A stretch of DNA of 64,000 bases from Elusimicrobiota bacterium (GTDB taxonomy: Bacteria; Elusimicrobiota; Elusimicrobia; FEN-1173), in contig JADJJR010000001.1 of the NCBI GenBank assembly GCA_016706425.1, positions 682,001 to 746,000 of the forward strand, written 5' to 3'. Below the pieces are notes generated by a model. That model ran no database searches and was not told where the DNA came from. It was given only the letters and a program-made list of their open reading frames with translations. A program made the position numbers and the translations under genes. Positions 30,420 through 38,136 of the stretch are shown here, piece after piece (position 1 is the first letter of the stretch; every line of letters begins with the position of its first letter).

Positions 30420-31327
30420 TTGATCCTCTTTCGGAAACGATATCGGATGGCGATCGCCAGGCCGTTCATGGCCAGGGTCATGGTCATGAGGACCAGGCCC
30501 GCCGCGGCGGCGTTGAGGTGAAAGGCCTTTTGGGGCCGCGAGACCCAGTTGAAAAGCTGAATGGGAAGAACCGTGTAAGGGGATTTCAACCATTCGAAAT
30601 TGATGAAGGGAAACGACCCCGTCACGGGGGACGGGGGCAGAAAGGCGATGAAAGTGAGCGCGCCGACGGTGATGAGGGGGGCGCTTTCGCCGATGGCCCG
30701 GGAGAGACCGATGATCACCCCGGTCAAAATCCCGCCCGCCGAATAGGGCAGGATGTGGTGGCGCACCATTTGCCATTTCGTGGCGCCCACCGCGAAGGCC
30801 GCTTCCCGGATGGAGGACGGGATGGCGCGAATGGACTCCCGCGTGGCCATGATCACGATGGGCAGAATCAAAAGCGCCAAAGTGAGCCCCGCCGTGATCA
30901 CGCTTTGGCCCAGGTTGAATTTGTAAACGAAAATACCCAGGGCCATCAGCCCGTACACGATGGACGGCACGCCCGCCAGGTTGGCGATGTTGATTTCGAT
31001 GAGGGACGTGAGGCGGTTTTTGGGGGCGTATTCTTCCAAATAAACGCCGGCCGCCACGCCCAGGGGCACCGCCGAAAGGGCCGTCACGAACATGACGATC
31101 GCCGTGCCCACCCAAGCGGACAGGATCCCGGCCTTGTCCGGAAAGCGCGAGGGGAAATTGGAAAGAAACCCGGGGTTGATGCGGCCGACGCCGTCGATGG
31201 CCAGGTCGATGAGCAACGCCAGGAGCGTGATCAGCCCCACCAGGGTGGCCGCGAGCCCGACGAGGGCGAAAAGCGCGTCCTTCTTTTTTCGCCGCACGAT
31301 GCCGCGGCGGAGGGCGGCGGCGTCCAT
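30413..31327 (-). CDS. pstA: Phosphate ABC transporter permease PstA
   Basis: A 304-residue inner-membrane permease with six predicted helices. The cytoplasmic coupling motif region reads EAAFAVGATKWQMVRHHILP, then GLSRAIGESAPLI, typical of PstA. A basic N-terminus (RRGIVRRKKKD) precedes the first helix. The ATG at 31327 shares one base with the pstC stop. It forms the channel with PstC. Confidence 0.97.
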   Translation of the reverse strand: MDAAALRRGIVRRKKKDALFALVGLAATLVGLITLLALLIDLAIDGVGRINPGFLSNFPSRFPDKAGILSAWVGTAIVMFVTALSAVPLGVAAGVYLEEYAPKNRLTSLIEINIANLAGVPSIVYGLMALGIFVYKFNLGQSVITAGLTLALLILPIVIMATRESIRAIPSSIREAAFAVGATKWQMVRHHILPYSAGGILTGVIIGLSRAIGESAPLITVGALTFIAFLPPSPVTGSFPFINFEWLKSPYTVLPIQLFNWVSRPQKAFHLNAAAAGLVLMTMTLAMNGLAIAIRYRFRKRIKW

Positions 31328-32349
31328 CAGTACACCTCCCGAAACTTTTTGCGCAACAGGTGACCGGCCACGTTGAAGACCAAGGTCATGAGCATCAGGG
31401 TCAGGCCCGCGGCGAAGATGGTTTGGTACCCGATGCTGCCGTGGGGCAGGTCTCCCAGGGCCACTTGAACGATGTAGGCGGTGATCGTGGCGGCCGGTTC
31501 CAGGGGGTTCGCCGTCAGCCGGGGTTGCATGCCGGCGGCGATGGCCACCACCATGGTCTCCCCGATGGCGCGGGAGAAGGCGAGCACGTAGGCCGAGGCG
31601 ATGCCGCTGAAAGCCGCGGGGGTCACGACCCGCACCGACGTTTGAAACCGCGTGGCTCCCATGGCGTAGCTCGCTTCCCTCAAATGCATGGGCACGGCCC
31701 GCATGGCGTCTTCCGAAAGCGAGCTCACGTAGGGGATGATCATGACGCCGATCACCAGCCCCGCCGAGAGCATGTTGAAGCCCGGGAGGGAGGGAATCAG
31801 CTTTTGCAGGAGGGGGGTGACGAAAAGAAGGGCGAAATAACCGAACACCACCGTGGGCACCGCGGTCAACAATTCCAGAAAGGGCTTGACGATCTCCCGG
31901 ACCCGGTGGGGGGCGTATTCCGACAGGTAGATGGCGGTGATGGTGCCCACGGGCAGGGCCAGGGCCAGGGCCACCGCGGCCACCACCAGAGTGCCGGTCA
32001 CCAGGGGGCGAATGCCGTAATGGGCGTCGTCGAAAAGGGGCGTCCACTGGGTGTCCGTGAGAAAATCCATGAGTGGGACATGACGAAAAAAGCCGAAGGA
32101 CTCGTAGGCCAGGATCCAGACGATGCCGAGGGTGATGGCGATCGAAGAGGCGGCGGCGAGGAAGAGAAGGAACTGGATGGCCTTTTCCTGAAAACGGCGA
32201 AAACCCCGCGTGGAGGACCGCGGCGGCAACGGCGGCAAGGGGGAAAGGGCCGCCGGATGGTCCGCGTCCGGCGACACGGACTCCTTCCGCTTCTTCGCAA
32301 GGAAGATGCGGGTAAAAGGGGTGATTTTCTCTTCCGTTTGCATTTCCAT
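31327..32349 (-). CDS. pstC: Phosphate ABC transporter permease PstC
   Basis: A 340-residue inner-membrane permease partner of PstA. A ~60-residue cytoplasmic extension rich in Pro and basic residues precedes the first helix (FLLFLAAASSIAITLGIVWI), longer than in E. coli. The coupling motif EASYAMGATRFQTSVRVVTP and AFSRAIGETMVVAIAAG are standard. The likely ribosome site GAGGG lies inside the 3' arm of a stem-loop (32355-32391) between pstS and pstC, so translation may depend on that hairpin opening. Confidence 0.96.
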   Translation of the reverse strand: MEMQTEEKITPFTRIFLAKKRKESVSPDADHPAALSPLPPLPPRSSTRGFRRFQEKAIQFLLFLAAASSIAITLGIVWILAYESFGFFRHVPLMDFLTDTQWTPLFDDAHYGIRPLVTGTLVVAAVALALALPVGTITAIYLSEYAPHRVREIVKPFLELLTAVPTVVFGYFALLFVTPLLQKLIPSLPGFNMLSAGLVIGVMIIPYVSSLSEDAMRAVPMHLREASYAMGATRFQTSVRVVTPAAFSGIASAYVLAFSRAIGETMVVAIAAGMQPRLTANPLEPAATITAYIVQVALGDLPHGSIGYQTIFAAGLTLMLMTLVFNVAGHLLRKKFREVY

Positions 32350-32354
32350 GTTAA

Positions 32355-32391
32355 CCCTCGCGGCGTTCCCCGATGAGAAACGCCGCGAGGG
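32355..32391 (-). terminator. Stem-loop between pstS and pstC
   Basis: A perfect 13-base stem (CCCTCGCGGCGTT with AACGCCGCGAGGG) with an 11-base loop lies between the pstS stop and the pstC start. It has no long T run, so it is probably an attenuator or 3' stabiliser that keeps PstS more abundant than the membrane subunits. Its last bases include the pstC ribosome site. Confidence 0.65.
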
Positions 32392-32433
32392 CCCCGCGCC
32401 CCGGGCCGGAACCCGGGGGCGGGACCTCGGTGT

Positions 32434-33423
32434 TTAGAGTTTCGGGCGACGGTTCAGCAGGTCGCCGACTTTGACGCCGATTTCGGCCTTGCCGCCGAAG
32501 GCGGTGCCGGTCTGGCCCTTTTGAAACCGTTCCGCGATCGCGGCGTATTCGTTGGCCGGGAGCGGAATGTATTTCACTTCTTCCACGAGCGCCGCGGCGT
32601 TTTGCAGATAAAAGTCCACGAACGCCTTGACCTCGGGTTTGCGCGCCGATTTCTTCGAAACGTAGATGAAGATGGGGCGCGCGAGCGGCTGGTAGGAGCC
32701 GTCCTTGACGGTCGCCATGGAGGGAAGAACCCCGCCCTTGCCGCCGTCAACGGCGACGGCCTTCAGCTTGTCGGCGTTCTCTTCGTAGTAGGCGAACCCG
32801 AAATAGCCGAGCGCCGTTTCATCGGACGCGATGCCCTGCACCAGGACGTTGTCGTCCTCGGAGGCCGTGAAATCGCCCCGGCTGGACTTCGCCTTGCCCA
32901 CAATGGCTTCGGTGAAGTAGTCGAAGGTCCCCGAATCGGAGCCGGCGCCGTAGAGTTTCAGCGGTTTCTCCGGCCAACCGGCGCGGACCTGGCTCCATTT
33001 GGTGACGTTCCCTTGGGCCGCCGGCTCCCAGATTTTCTTGAGTTCGGCGACGGTCATGGTGTCGGCCCAATTGTTCTTGGGGTTGATCATGACGGTCAAG
33101 GCGTCGAAGGCCACCGGCAGTTCGTAATACTGGATGCCGGCGTCCAAGCAGGCGTCCATTTCCTTGCGGAGGATGGGGCGCGAAGCGTCGGAGATGTCGG
33201 TTTCCCCGCGGCAGAACTTCTTGAACCCGCCGCCGGTCCCCGAGATGCCCACCGTGACCTGGGTGTCGCTGTTGGCCTTCATGAACTCCTCGGCCACGGC
33301 CTCGGTGATGGGGTAGACGGTGCTGGAGCCGTCGATTTTGACGATCTTTTTTTCGGCGGCCGCCGGCAGGGCGCCCAACAGCAGGGCGAAGGCCGCGAGA
33401 CCGCGCAGAGTGGATTTCAACAT
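32434..33423 (-). CDS. pstS: Phosphate ABC transporter substrate-binding protein PstS
   Basis: A 329-residue periplasmic binding protein. Start chosen at the ATG at 33423, with AGGAGA five bases upstream; an in-frame ATG at 33441 is less likely. Signal peptide: LKSTLRGLAAFALLLGALPAAA. Phosphate-binding loops are visible: KIDGSSTVYPITEAVAEEF, GISGTGGGFKKFCRGETDIS, and GAGSDSGTFDYFTEAIVGK. It resembles the PstS subgroup with the SDASRPI motif. A four-site Pho box and TATAAT element lie directly upstream, so it has its own phosphate-starvation promoter. Confidence 0.97.
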   Translation of the reverse strand: MLKSTLRGLAAFALLLGALPAAAEKKIVKIDGSSTVYPITEAVAEEFMKANSDTQVTVGISGTGGGFKKFCRGETDISDASRPILRKEMDACLDAGIQYYELPVAFDALTVMINPKNNWADTMTVAELKKIWEPAAQGNVTKWSQVRAGWPEKPLKLYGAGSDSGTFDYFTEAIVGKAKSSRGDFTASEDDNVLVQGIASDETALGYFGFAYYEENADKLKAVAVDGGKGGVLPSMATVKDGSYQPLARPIFIYVSKKSARKPEVKAFVDFYLQNAAALVEEVKYIPLPANEYAAIAERFQKGQTGTAFGGKAEIGVKVGDLLNRRPKL

Positions 33424-33439
33424 GTTTTTCTCCTGTGTC

Positions 33440-33497
33440 ATTATATTAAGTCTTCAATGTGACGTTTGTGTGACGGCCGCGTGAGCGGCGCGTGACG
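33440..33497 (-). promoter_or_regulatory. Pho box array and -10 element upstream of pstS
   Basis: Read on the minus strand, four heptamers (CGTCACG, GCTCACG, CGTCACA, CGTCACA) begin exactly 11 bases apart at 33497, 33486, 33475 and 33464. This is the classic spacing of PhoB direct repeats. A TATAAT follows 12 bases after the last site (33445-33440). The array lies between the porin stop and the pstS start. Confidence 0.8.
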
Positions 33498-33499
33498 TA

Positions 33500-34669
33500 T
33501 TAGAACTTCACCTGCCAGTCGAGTTGAAGGGTGTCGATGTCCTTTTCCGCCCCTTCGATGATCGACGTCTGGAACAGTTTCACCTTCACCTGTTGGTTCT
33601 TCCAAGGCGCGTAGGCCACCCAGAAGATGTTGCCTTTCCGGTTCGTGCCGGGGAAGTCCGAGTCGGAGGCGTCCGAAACCACGGCGTCCTGGTCCACGCT
33701 CTTGTTGAAGTAGGCGATTTCCCAGGAGTTGGGGTTGCTGGCGCTGCCGAGAATGGCCCCCACTTGGTGGCCGGTGTCGCGCTTGTCGTTGTTGGCGAAC
33801 AAGTTGTCCCGGTGCGCGGTGTTCTTGACGAAGGCGCCCTGGATCGACAAAGGCAGGTCGACGCCGGGGATCGTGGTGAACCATTCGGCGTCAATGTGAA
33901 TGACGCGGAAATCGTTCGCCAACTTGTCGGTGGTGGTGGATATAAGGAGGTTGGTCGAACCGCTCACTCCATCGCCGAACGCCCGATCGGTTTCGTTCAC
34001 CCAGTCATGGATCGACCCCGCCAAGGTGAAGCGGGAATCCATCGGGGCGGGCAGGATGACCCCGGCTTGGGTCGAAAACACGTACTGGGGACGGTTCCCA
34101 GCGAGCGAGGCGGAGTCCGCGACTTTTTTCTTTTCGTTCACCACCCATTGGGAGGCGTTCACGAACACGCGGCCAAAGCCCGCCAAGGACAACTTGACGT
34201 TTTCGCCGAGGCCTTCGGGGTTGAGGTCCGAATCCCACACCAAGTCGGAACTGTAGGTCTGCCACAGGGGGTTTTTCATCCGACCGCCGCTGACCACGAG
34301 GGTGTCCGCGTGGGCGCCCGGCAGGGGTTTCAGTTCCAAATACGCCAGGTCCAGGAAGATGCCCTTCGGTTTGGAGAGGCTGTCCAGGGTTTGGTTGGTG
34401 GACGTCTGTTCGGCGCCGCCGGTGGCGAACTGGGTTTTCACGGCCAGCATGGGATTGACCGTGTAGTTCATGCCGAGGCGCAGGCGGATGCGTTGCCGGT
34501 CGCGGTTGGAATTGGCGGTCTCCTCGTTGGTCTGGTGGCGCAGGCGCAAATCGCCCTTGATTTCGAGCTTGTCGCTGCTGATGGTGATTTCTCCCGCCCG
34601 GGCGGACGTCGCGGTGATCGCCGCGGCGAAGGCCATCAAGACGGCTGTGGATCGTTTCGTGAAGTGCAT
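33500..34669 (-). CDS. Putative outer-membrane porin of the Pho locus
   Basis: A 389-residue protein whose start is the ATG at 34669 after AAAGGAGGAA. Signal peptide: KRSTAVLMAFAAAITATSARA. The mature part begins EITISSDKLEIKGDLRLRHQ and continues as amphipathic beta strands (RQRIRLRLGMNYTV, YLELKPL) ending with LDWQVKF, where the terminal Phe is typical of outer-membrane barrels. It fits the 'putative porin' group of PhoE/OprO-like function. It precedes pstS on the same strand and has its own Pho-box pair upstream, so it likely admits phosphate across the outer membrane in starvation. Phosphate specificity is inferred from context. Confidence 0.8.
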   Translation of the reverse strand: MHFTKRSTAVLMAFAAAITATSARAGEITISSDKLEIKGDLRLRHQTNEETANSNRDRQRIRLRLGMNYTVNPMLAVKTQFATGGAEQTSTNQTLDSLSKPKGIFLDLAYLELKPLPGAHADTLVVSGGRMKNPLWQTYSSDLVWDSDLNPEGLGENVKLSLAGFGRVFVNASQWVVNEKKKVADSASLAGNRPQYVFSTQAGVILPAPMDSRFTLAGSIHDWVNETDRAFGDGVSGSTNLLISTTTDKLANDFRVIHIDAEWFTTIPGVDLPLSIQGAFVKNTAHRDNLFANNDKRDTGHQVGAILGSASNPNSWEIAYFNKSVDQDAVVSDASDSDFPGTNRKGNIFWVAYAPWKNQQVKVKLFQTSIIEGAEKDIDTLQLDWQVKF

Positions 34670-34950
34670 GGAACTTCCTCCTTTAGTGGTCCGGACCTGT
34701 GTCCGGTTTTTTCGTTCCACCCCCCGCCGACCTCCCCGAGCCTGGAAAATCCGTGCGTCGGCGAGAGGGACTTTGTGGGTCCGGAACGAAGTTTGGGGTT
34801 GCCCAAATCGATGATCGAAAGAACGGCGCTCCGTTGAGTCCTTGGATGTCCCCCGGTGGCGGCGGAACGCGGCGCGGGTGCGTCTCGTTCCGGCTCGTCC
34901 ACTTTATCCCACCGCCGCCCCGCAAGGGAATTGTGGGGCCGTCAATTGTG

Positions 34951-34968
34951 TGTGACGGCGGCGTGACG
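34951..34968 (-). promoter_or_regulatory. Two-site Pho box upstream of the porin
   Basis: On the minus strand CGTCACG and CGTCACA are spaced 11 bases apart, in the same orientation and form as the pstS array. They lie ~280 bases before the porin start. No clear -10 is seen at the expected place, so the promoter itself is uncertain. Confidence 0.55.
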
Positions 34969-35051
34969 GGGGTCTTCGACGGAAAAGCGGGCCGGGCTTT
35001 TTGGGGCGCTCGGGGCGGGGGGCCCTCAAGCGCCCGAAGAAGCCCCGCGCG

Positions 35052-35294
35052 CTACACGAGCACTTCCCGGCGGCCGGCCCCGGCCAGGGCGGGGCGGATG
35101 GTGGGCAACCGAAAGAATCCCGCGGGCAATCGGCGGGTGCGGTTCCAATAATGAATGACGTCCTCCTGGAGGCCGCGCGCCGACAGGCGCGCCACCAGGC
35201 GCCCCAGTTGGGGGTTGCGGGGACGCATTTTTTCCAACACGGCGATTGCCGACAGGGGGGCCGCGGTCGTTTCCGAGTCCCGGGTCACGGTCAA
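35052..35294 (-). CDS. Small protein of unknown function in a Pho-box operon
   Basis: An 80-residue frame that starts at a TTG overlapping the stop of the 57-residue gene upstream (TTGA). A GTG two codons later is an alternative start. Sequence: a polar start, then IAVLEKMRPRNPQLGRLVARL and HYWNRTRRLPAGFF. It has no signal peptide or membrane segment and I recognise no family. The overlap with a gene that has a good ribosome site supports it being real. Confidence 0.45.
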   Translation of the reverse strand: MTVTRDSETTAAPLSAIAVLEKMRPRNPQLGRLVARLSARGLQEDVIHYWNRTRRLPAGFFRLPTIRPALAGAGRREVLV

Positions 35295-35464
35295 GCCGCC
35301 GGCGCCAACCGGCGCAGGTCCTGTCCGATTTGCCTCAACCGTTCGGCCACGGCGGCGTCGTCCATGTCGTTGGATTCCAGGTCTTTTAACGTCTCCGCCA
35401 GGCGTCGTTCGGCGGTTCTCAGCGCGGCGCGCACGGCGTCCGCGTTGAACTTTGTGGGGCTCAT
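35291..35464 (-). CDS. Small helical protein of unknown function, first gene of a Pho-box operon
   Basis: A 57-residue protein starting at the ATG at 35464 with AAGGAG seven bases upstream. It is strongly amphipathic helical (DAVRAALRTAERRLAETLKD, AERLRQIGQDLRRL), compatible with a short coiled coil. No family is recognised. A pair of 11-bp-spaced Pho-type sites lies ~95 bases upstream in the same orientation as at pstS, so it may be a small phosphate-starvation protein. Confidence 0.55.
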   Translation of the reverse strand: MSPTKFNADAVRAALRTAERRLAETLKDLESNDMDDAAVAERLRQIGQDLRRLAPAA

Positions 35465-35559
35465 GGGGTTTCTCCTTGGGTTCTCGGCCTTTTTTATTAT
35501 TGTTGACGCCATGTTAACCCGGGGATCGCCCGAAAGCCATTGCGCGGCGGTAAATTGAT

Positions 35560-35577
35560 TGTGACCGTCGCGTGACG
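35560..35577 (-). promoter_or_regulatory. Two-site Pho box between two divergent genes
   Basis: On the minus strand CGTCACG and GGTCACA are 11 bases apart. Orientation matches the pstS array and so points to the small two-gene operon at 35464, though the divergent membrane-protein gene at 35626 could also be affected. Confidence 0.55.
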
Positions 35578-35625
35578 GAGAAAGCGCTTGCGCTTTGCCC
35601 GCGCTTTTTCTACATAAACGCATCG

Positions 35626-36105
35626 ATGCCCACGATCCCCCGCGACGCCGTCCTCTCCTCCCTCGAATGGCCGTTTCTTTTGTCGGTATTGGCTTTGGCG
35701 TTTTTTTGGGCCAAATTGGAAATTGAAATCGAGGGGCCCGACGGGTGGGCGGCGCGTTTGCCGACGTGGCGGGTGAAAAAGCCGGCCTTCGCGGATGTCG
35801 TTTTGGGCGGGGGGGACATCACCGGTTACCACGTGTGGGCCTTTGCGGCCACCCTGGCGTTCTTCCATTTGAAGGTGTTGGGCCGTTGGACCTGGGCGTC
35901 CGAAACGCGGGTTTTGGGGGCGTTTGTTCTGTTTTGGTTGTTGGAAGATGTGCTGTGGTTTGCTTTAAACCCCCATTACGGCTGGCGGGCATTGACCCCC
36001 GGCCGCGCGGGCTGGCACCGGCGCTGGTTCTGCGGGCTTCCCGTGCCCTACTGGATCATGGGCCCGTTGGGCGTGTTTTTTTACGTCCTGCCCTCTCTCC
36101 TTTAA
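35626..36105 (+). CDS. Small integral membrane protein of unknown function
   Basis: A 159-residue protein with four hydrophobic segments (WPFLLSVLALAFFWAKL; HVWAFAATLAFFHL; VLGAFVLFWLLEDVLWFAL; PYWIMGPLGVFFYVLP). The start is taken at the ATG at 35626; an in-frame ATG/GTG region up to 35572 would add 18 residues that overlap the Pho-type sites. Trp-rich loops (ALTPGRAGWHRRWF) lie near the membrane. I do not recognise the family. It starts just after a Pho-type site pair. Confidence 0.65.
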   Translation: MPTIPRDAVLSSLEWPFLLSVLALAFFWAKLEIEIEGPDGWAARLPTWRVKKPAFADVVLGGGDITGYHVWAFAATLAFFHLKVLGRWTWASETRVLGAFVLFWLLEDVLWFALNPHYGWRALTPGRAGWHRRWFCGLPVPYWIMGPLGVFFYVLPSLL

Positions 36106-36185
36106 AACCCCCCGTCACGCCGCCGCAACACCGAATTTACCGTGGCTCCATGGCCCGGCAGGGCCTTCCCGGGTAAGATGAAGCC

Positions 36186-36977
36186 ATGAAAACGCGATAT
36201 CACCGGGCGCTGTGGATCTCCGATGTGCATCTGGGCACCTGGGGTTCCAAGGCCCATTTCCTGTTGGACTTTCTCAAACACAACGAATCCGAATACCTCT
36301 ATCTCGTGGGGGATATCGTCGACGGTTGGTGGTTGCGGCGGGTGTGGCATTGGCCCCAGGCCCACAACGACGTCATTCAAAAAATTCTCCGAAAGGCGCG
36401 CAAAGGCACGCGCGTCGTCTTCCTGCCGGGGAACCACGACGAAATGGCGCGGGATTTCCTCGGCACGTCCTTCGGCGGAATACGAATCCACGACCGGGTG
36501 ATCCACCGCTTGGCCGATGGCCGCCGCCTGCTGGTGTTGCACGGGGATCAATTCGACGGTATTTTGAATCACGCGCCGTGGCTGTCGATGATGGGGTCCG
36601 GCGCCTACGAAGCGGCTCTGGCGGTGAACAACCTGCTGAATTGGTCGCGGCGGAAGATGGGGTTGCCCTACTGGTCCTTGGCCTCGTTCTTAAAGCAAAA
36701 AACCAAAAAAGCGTTGGGCTACGTGACGCGTTTCGAGGACACGGTGGTTCGGGAAGTCCGGCGCCTGGGGGTGGACGGCGTCGTTTGCGGCCACATCCAC
36801 CGGCCGGAGATTCGAACGATCGACGGAATCCTCTACGCCAACGACGGGGATTGGGTGGAAAATTGCACGGCCCTGGCCGAGGACGCCGCCGGGCGTTTGG
36901 AAATCCTCTCGTGGGCGCGGACGGAAAACCCCTCCATCGAAACGGTTCGGCCGGCGCGGGACCTGGCCTATGCTTGA
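36186..36977 (+). CDS. LpxH-like metallophosphoesterase (UDP-2,3-diacylglucosamine diphosphatase family)
   Basis: This 263-residue calcineurin-like phosphoesterase has all the metal motifs: WISDVHLGTW (Asp13, His15), LVGDIVDGWW, LPGNHDEMA, VLHGDQFD and CGHIHRPE. Many bacteria carry this LpxH-related form, usually annotated as cleaving UDP-2,3-diacylglucosamine in lipid A synthesis; the true substrate differs between subfamilies. Its stop overlaps the start of the glycosyltransferase gene by 8 bases. That pairing with a lipid glycosyltransferase fits a membrane lipid role. Confidence 0.82.
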   Translation: MKTRYHRALWISDVHLGTWGSKAHFLLDFLKHNESEYLYLVGDIVDGWWLRRVWHWPQAHNDVIQKILRKARKGTRVVFLPGNHDEMARDFLGTSFGGIRIHDRVIHRLADGRRLLVLHGDQFDGILNHAPWLSMMGSGAYEAALAVNNLLNWSRRKMGLPYWSLASFLKQKTKKALGYVTRFEDTVVREVRRLGVDGVVCGHIHRPEIRTIDGILYANDGDWVENCTALAEDAAGRLEILSWARTENPSIETVRPARDLAYA

Positions 36978-38136
36978 GGGCGCGCGGGTCCTCGTCCTTT
37001 ACGCCTCGGTGGGGGGCGGCCACGGCAGCGCCGCCAACGCCGTCGCCGCGGCCTTGCGGGAACTCGCTCCCGCCGTGGCGGTGGAGACCGCCGACCTATT
37101 GGATTTCACCAACCGGGCTTTCCGGCACCTTTATGGGAAAGCCTATTTCCAGGTTTACGCGAAGGCGCCGCACCTCCTGGGGTACCTCTACGACCGATTG
37201 GACAAGGCGGGGGAGGCCAAAGGGGGCGTGGCCGAAAGGTTGCGGCGGGTCGTCCAAAAAGCCAACTTAAAGAAATTCGACGCGTTCCTTCGGTCGGGCC
37301 GCTGGGACGTGATCGTGAACACCCATTTTTTGCCGGCCGACATTCTCGCGGGCTTGAAAAAGCGGGGGGAGGTTCGCGTCCCCCAAATCACCGTCGTGAC
37401 GGATTTCGAAGCCCATCGCCTTTGGGTCAATGAGCCGACGGATTTTTACTGTGTCGCCAGTCCCGAGGCCCGGTCCACCCTGCGGCACGTCGGGGTGTCG
37501 CCGGCGCGGGTCCGCGTGACGGGCATTCCGATCGCTCCCGTGTTCGCCCTGCCCTTCGATAAGCGCGACTTGCGCCGAAACCTGGGTTTTCCGGAGGGGC
37601 GCCCCCTCGTTTTGCAATTGGCGGGCGGGTTGGGGGTGGGGCCGGTGGAGTCGGTGCACCGCGCTCTTCTCAACATCCGCATCCCTTTAAGCGTCGTCGT
37701 TGTCACGGGAACGAACGCGCTCGTCGCCGAGCGGTTGCGTTCCGTGCCCAATCCGTCGCGGCACGCCGTGCGGGTGCTCGGGTTCACCCGGGAGATGGAG
37801 CGGTGGATGGGGGCGGCCGATTTGGTCATTTCCAAGCCGGGGGGGTTGACCTCTTCGGAATGCCTGGCGCGCGGCGTCCCGATGGCCATCGTCCACCCGA
37901 TCCCCGGCCAGGAAAGCCGGAACAGCGACTATCTGTTGGAGGCGGGCGCGGCCGTTAAAATCAACGATCTTTCCGTTCTGACCCACAAACTGGCGCGCCT
38001 GTTGTTTTCCCCCGCGCGCCTCGCGAATCTTGCCGATAACGCCCGGCGAGCCGCCCGTCCCTGGGCGGCTTTCGAAGTCGCCGAAAAGGCGCTCGAGCTG
38101 GCCCGCGGACGCCTTCCCGTCGCCGTCCCCGACTGA
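36970..38136 (+). CDS. MGDG synthase/UgtP-like diacylglycerol glycosyltransferase
   Basis: This 388-residue GT-B enzyme (GT28 type) has the N-terminal glycine motif of the MGDG synthase family (VLVLYASVGGGHGSAANAVA) and a long lipid-binding stretch. The C-terminal UDP-sugar site contains LQLAGGLGVGPVE, MGAADLVISKPGGLTSSECL and PIPGQESRNSDYLLE. Such enzymes transfer glucose or galactose to diacylglycerol. Non-phosphorus glycolipids replace phospholipids under phosphate starvation in some bacteria, and this gene lies inside the Pho locus beside phoR, so such a role is possible but unproven. Confidence 0.85.
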   Translation: MLEGARVLVLYASVGGGHGSAANAVAAALRELAPAVAVETADLLDFTNRAFRHLYGKAYFQVYAKAPHLLGYLYDRLDKAGEAKGGVAERLRRVVQKANLKKFDAFLRSGRWDVIVNTHFLPADILAGLKKRGEVRVPQITVVTDFEAHRLWVNEPTDFYCVASPEARSTLRHVGVSPARVRVTGIPIAPVFALPFDKRDLRRNLGFPEGRPLVLQLAGGLGVGPVESVHRALLNIRIPLSVVVVTGTNALVAERLRSVPNPSRHAVRVLGFTREMERWMGAADLVISKPGGLTSSECLARGVPMAIVHPIPGQESRNSDYLLEAGAAVKINDLSVLTHKLARLLFSPARLANLADNARRAARPWAAFEVAEKALELARGRLPVAVPD

